55,441 nt of DNA, from the NCBI GenBank assembly GCA_003820375.1, contig RPQH01000021.1:1-55441 (forward strand), in the 5' to 3' direction. Made by a program: the position numbers and the translations under genes. Positions 53,017 to 55,441 of the stretch are shown here, in pieces. The stretch's first letter is position 1; each line of letters starts with the position of its first letter. This DNA comes from Ignavibacteriota bacterium. GTDB lineage: Bacteria; Bacteroidota; Ignavibacteria; Tepidaquicellales; OLB5. A model generated the notes under the pieces. It was not told where the DNA came from. It saw only the letters and a list, made by a program, of their open reading frames with translations, and made no database searches.

Positions 53017-53679
53017 CTAAATTAGATGTTTATTTTGGATTGCAAATGAAAGAAGTGCGTTTCTTCCCTTTAGATTAAGTTTTTTACATATATTTTTACG
53101 ATGTGTTTCTACTGTACGTTCTTCAATAAACAGAATTTCACCAATTTCTTTGTTTGGCTTGTTTTCAGAAACAAGCTTTATAACATCTATTTCGCGCTCA
53201 GTGAGTGTGTTTAATCCCGGGATGTCATCAAGTATTGTCTTCCTCTTTTCATATCTATTCTTAAGAAATTTATGAACCTTTGGGCTGATATAATTTCCAC
53301 CTTCAATTACGGTATTTATTGCTGTTATTAATTCAAAAATTTTATCTTTTGTTACATAACCAGAAACGTCTATGTCCATTGCTTCAGAAAAATATCCTTC
53401 ATCTTTATCATATCCAGTCATAATTATTATTTCCGTTTCCGGAATTTCTTTTTTTATGACTTTGGATAATTCGAGCCCATTATTTCCAGGTGGTAAATCA
53501 ATATCTATAACTGCAATATCAGGTTTTAATTTTGTAATTTTATCATAGCCTTCCTGAGCATTCTCAGCTTCTGCAATTACAATAAAGTTTTCCTCGCCCT
53601 GAATTGTATCAGTGTATTGTTTTCTAATTGCTTCGTGGTCATCTACAATTAAAACTTTTACTTTTTTGTCCATTTCCAT
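53017..53679 (-). CDS. LuxR/NarL-type response regulator
   Basis: 221 residues from the ATG at 53679 (MEMDKKVKVLIVDDHEA). A longer frame opens at 53733 but would overlap the kinase gene and begin with unrelated residues. Receiver: Asp13/Asp14, phospho-acceptor Asp59 in AVIDIDLPPG, and Lys in VTKDKIFE. HTH: LTEREIDVIKLV ... NKEIGEILFIEERTVETHRKNICKKL. Starts one base after the stop of the kinase gene, so it is its partner. Targets unknown; the secreted protein at 52283 is nearby and could be one (inference). Confidence 0.93.
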   Translation of the reverse strand: MEMDKKVKVLIVDDHEAIRKQYTDTIQGEENFIVIAEAENAQEGYDKITKLKPDIAVIDIDLPPGNNGLELSKVIKKEIPETEIIIMTGYDKDEGYFSEAMDIDVSGYVTKDKIFELITAINTVIEGGNYISPKVHKFLKNRYEKRKTILDDIPGLNTLTEREIDVIKLVSENKPNKEIGEILFIEERTVETHRKNICKKLNLKGRNALLSFAIQNKHLI

Positions 53680-53680
53680 A

Positions 53681-54529
53681 TTAATTTTTATTATAAATAC
53701 TAATAAGAGGCAATGTAATTTTAAATTTTGCACCCTTTTCTTTTGAAGTTGAAATATTTAATCTTCCTCCCAAAATTTTCAAACGTTCCTCTATACTGAT
53801 AATCCCTAAACCTTTTCTTATATTAACAAGCTTATTGCTTTCATCTTCAAAACCCCTTCCATTATCTTCTACAATAATATAAAAATATAGTTTATCTGTA
53901 TGAATAATAATGCTGGCTTTTGCAGCTTTAGAATGCTTAATGATATTGTTAAATAATTCCTGTATTATACGGTAAATATTTATTGAGGCTTCTTCATTGA
54001 ATAAGGAATCTATTTCGTCTATGATACTTGTTGAAAAATATACGTCGGTGGAGTCAGTAAGGTTATTGGCCATTTGCTGGATAGATTTTTTCAACCCTAG
54101 TTTCTCTAGGTGATGCGGATAAAGCTCTGAAGATATTCTTCTTATATCATCAATAGTTTCATTTATTCTGTCGGCTATATGGTCAACATTATAACCGGTG
54201 ATTGGCGAGACTCTTGCTAATCTTTGAGCTTCAAAACTGATAGAGTGTAAACCCTGTTGAATACCATCATGTAATTCTGAAGCTATTTTTTTTCTTTCTG
54301 TTTCTCTTGCAGATAGCAATTTTTTTAAAAATTCTTCTTCTTTTGATTTAGATTTCTTTTGTCCTGCAGCATATGTCATAGCAATTAAGACTACTAAAAG
54401 CAATAAAAATGGAATAAATAAATATCTATTACCGTCAGGTGAATTCCATGCTTTATCAAGTATAATAATAGTTATCACTGCAAAAACTAAAACCATGATA
54501 AACGTGAAAGATAATTTATCTTCTGACAT
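53681..54529 (-). CDS. Sensor histidine kinase (HisKA_3, DesK/NarX type)
   Basis: 282 residues. Two membrane segments near the N-terminus (about 6-24 and 36-55) with a very short external loop (DKAWNSPDGNRY), a charged linker, the HisKA_3 motif ETERKKIASELHDGIQQGL with His87, and an ATPase domain with IIQELFNNIIKHSKA and VEDNGRGFED. With almost no external domain the signal is probably sensed in the membrane or by partners. First gene of a two-gene unit with the regulator at 53017. Confidence 0.92.
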   Translation of the reverse strand: MSEDKLSFTFIMVLVFAVITIIILDKAWNSPDGNRYLFIPFLLLLVVLIAMTYAAGQKKSKSKEEEFLKKLLSARETERKKIASELHDGIQQGLHSISFEAQRLARVSPITGYNVDHIADRINETIDDIRRISSELYPHHLEKLGLKKSIQQMANNLTDSTDVYFSTSIIDEIDSLFNEEASINIYRIIQELFNNIIKHSKAAKASIIIHTDKLYFYIIVEDNGRGFEDESNKLVNIRKGLGIISIEERLKILGGRLNISTSKEKGAKFKITLPLISIYNKN

Positions 54530-54970
54530 ATTGATTGTTATAATTGAATGAATTTAACCACTATCACTTGCCAATTAGTATCATTGAATGATATTTATTC
54601 TAAAAACGACATTTTTAAAATAATATTATTGGTATCTGTTCACTTATCATTACTAATTAATAAAATCAACATAAATTACTGTTTTTTTATAATAATAGAA
54701 AATATAAAATTAGTAAACGAACATTAATAATATCACCCTTTCAGGGTTACACTTCTTTTTGTTTACTTTCTACCATAATATCATCCCTTCGGGATTATCA
54801 CGCGCTCATACACAGATCCCGCAACAGCGGGATGCTACTCGTTTTTCTCTCTGTGCTCTTTGTGTGCTCTGTGGCATATTTCAAATGGTGAAATAGTGAA
54901 AATGGTGAAATAGCCTAATTCCATCATAATCCGTTAATCTGCGGCTAGGTGCTGAGCTGGAAAAATCAGA
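54530..54970. other. Intergenic repeat debris
   Basis: No gene seen. ATCACCCTTTCAGGGTT-like and ATCCCTTCGGGAT palindromes, GATCCCGCAACAGCGGGAT (a short hairpin), TCTCTGTGCTCTTTGTGTGCTCTGTGG, and a 9-bp-like iteration of GGTGAAATAGTGAAAATGG (54884-54916) succeed each other. Such phrases are typical of dispersed intergenic repeats in this phylum. Confidence 0.5.
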
Positions 54971-55441
54971 GTTGGGTTCAAAACAGTGCTGAGTTGGGTT
55001 CAAGTTGTGTCGGAGTTGGTATCAAGTTGGTATCAAGTTGGGTTATCGTTTTTGGGAAACAGGGGTTAACTCATTGCAGTATAAGAAGTTAGCTCCGTCA
55101 AATTCACCGGGATGCTATGAATAAAATGGCGATTATGAGTTGGAAACGCGGTTTATTCCGAAAAATAAAACTTCACTATATCATTAACTATTATCGCTAT
55201 GGGAAAAATCCGGTAGCAAATAACTGTCGCTGATGTTGAAGAGTTAAAGTGATACTTTAGGGTTCTTCCGGCTCATTTCAGGACACACCCCGTCTTATCA
55301 ATTCAGTAGAACGGAATTGATAAACCACCCCTCTCGAGAGGGGAATCCTTTGATTTTTAAGCTCTAAATACCCCTCTCCTCCCAGGAGAGGGGAAAGGGG
55401 TGAGGTTTTTTCACCAAAAACTTGACAATAAGCATTTGCTA
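54971..55441 (+). repeat. Composite repeat R1, copy C (cut by window end)
   Basis: Starts with GTTGGGTTCAAAACAGTGCT and the following GTTGGGTTCAAG-type units, as in copy B on the opposite strand. Shared blocks follow in the same order: AACAGGGGTTAACTCATTGC, AAACTTCACTATATCATTAA, TATCGCTATGGG, TTTCAGGACACACCCC, CCCCTCTCGAGAGGGGAATC, then AAAACTTGACAATAAGCATT at 55415-55434, the start of the promoter-like module. The rest lies beyond the window. Copies B and C differ by scattered substitutions and indels. Confidence 0.75.

Overview
The window looks like a chromosome segment of an Ignavibacteria-type member of the Bacteroidota/Chlorobi group (inference). The signs are an AT-rich genome, several secreted proteins ending in a type IX secretion (T9SS) sorting domain with the YPNPFNP motif, a fused LpxC-FabZ enzyme, few strong Shine-Dalgarno sites, and many short intergenic repeats. 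No rRNA and no intact insertion sequence is visible.

Layout. 0.2-5 kb, minus strand: a lipoprotein, an acyl-CoA dehydrogenase, an enoyl-reductase-like SDR and a T9SS-sorted protein. 5.9-10.8 kb: a sugar-nucleotidyltransferase coupled to a polytopic glycosyltransferase, then two divergent MFS transporters. 10.9-13.7 kb: two tandem GAF/HisKA_2 histidine kinases with no regulator. 13.9-22.2 kb: an M23 peptidase facing an envelope cluster read uppS, bamA, two OmpH/Skp chaperones, lpxD, lpxC-fabZ, preceded by an F420-type reductase. 22.6-28.9 kb, minus strand: the most unusual locus, a CheB-CheR-PAS-kinase hybrid and its LuxR-type regulator bracketed by five tiny paralogous proteins that share an exactly spaced His/Cys motif. 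29-34 kb, plus strand: a hypothetical protein, a TonB-dependent receptor and a T9SS sialidase-like protein. 34-35.3 kb is repeat-rich and holds a T9SS-domain remnant. 35.3-39.3 kb: three tandem YCF48-like T9SS proteins. 39.5-51.3 kb, plus strand: an eleven-gene complex I cluster (nuoA,B,C,D,H,I,J,K,L,M,N; no nuoE,F,G), with a lipoprotein gene between nuoC and nuoD and a tRNA-Leu between nuoL and nuoM. 52-54.5 kb, minus strand: a DesK/NarX-type kinase and regulator, a small secreted protein whose natural start appears to be ATA, and an HTH protein.

Non-coding DNA carries several repeat families. One is a long composite repeat (5.5, 34.5 and 55.2 kb) that includes a conserved promoter-like module. 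Another is a 106-110 bp element present three times (2.0, 49.7, 51.4 kb). There are also several palindromes and arrays of 7-9 bp units, one of which appears to encode a signal peptide. At 51.6 kb a near-consensus promoter lies inside a perfect palindrome and leads into a foldable transcript with no obvious gene.

All calls come from reading the sequence; no database search was done. Family names are recognised from motifs. Start codons are often uncertain because ribosome binding sites are weak.
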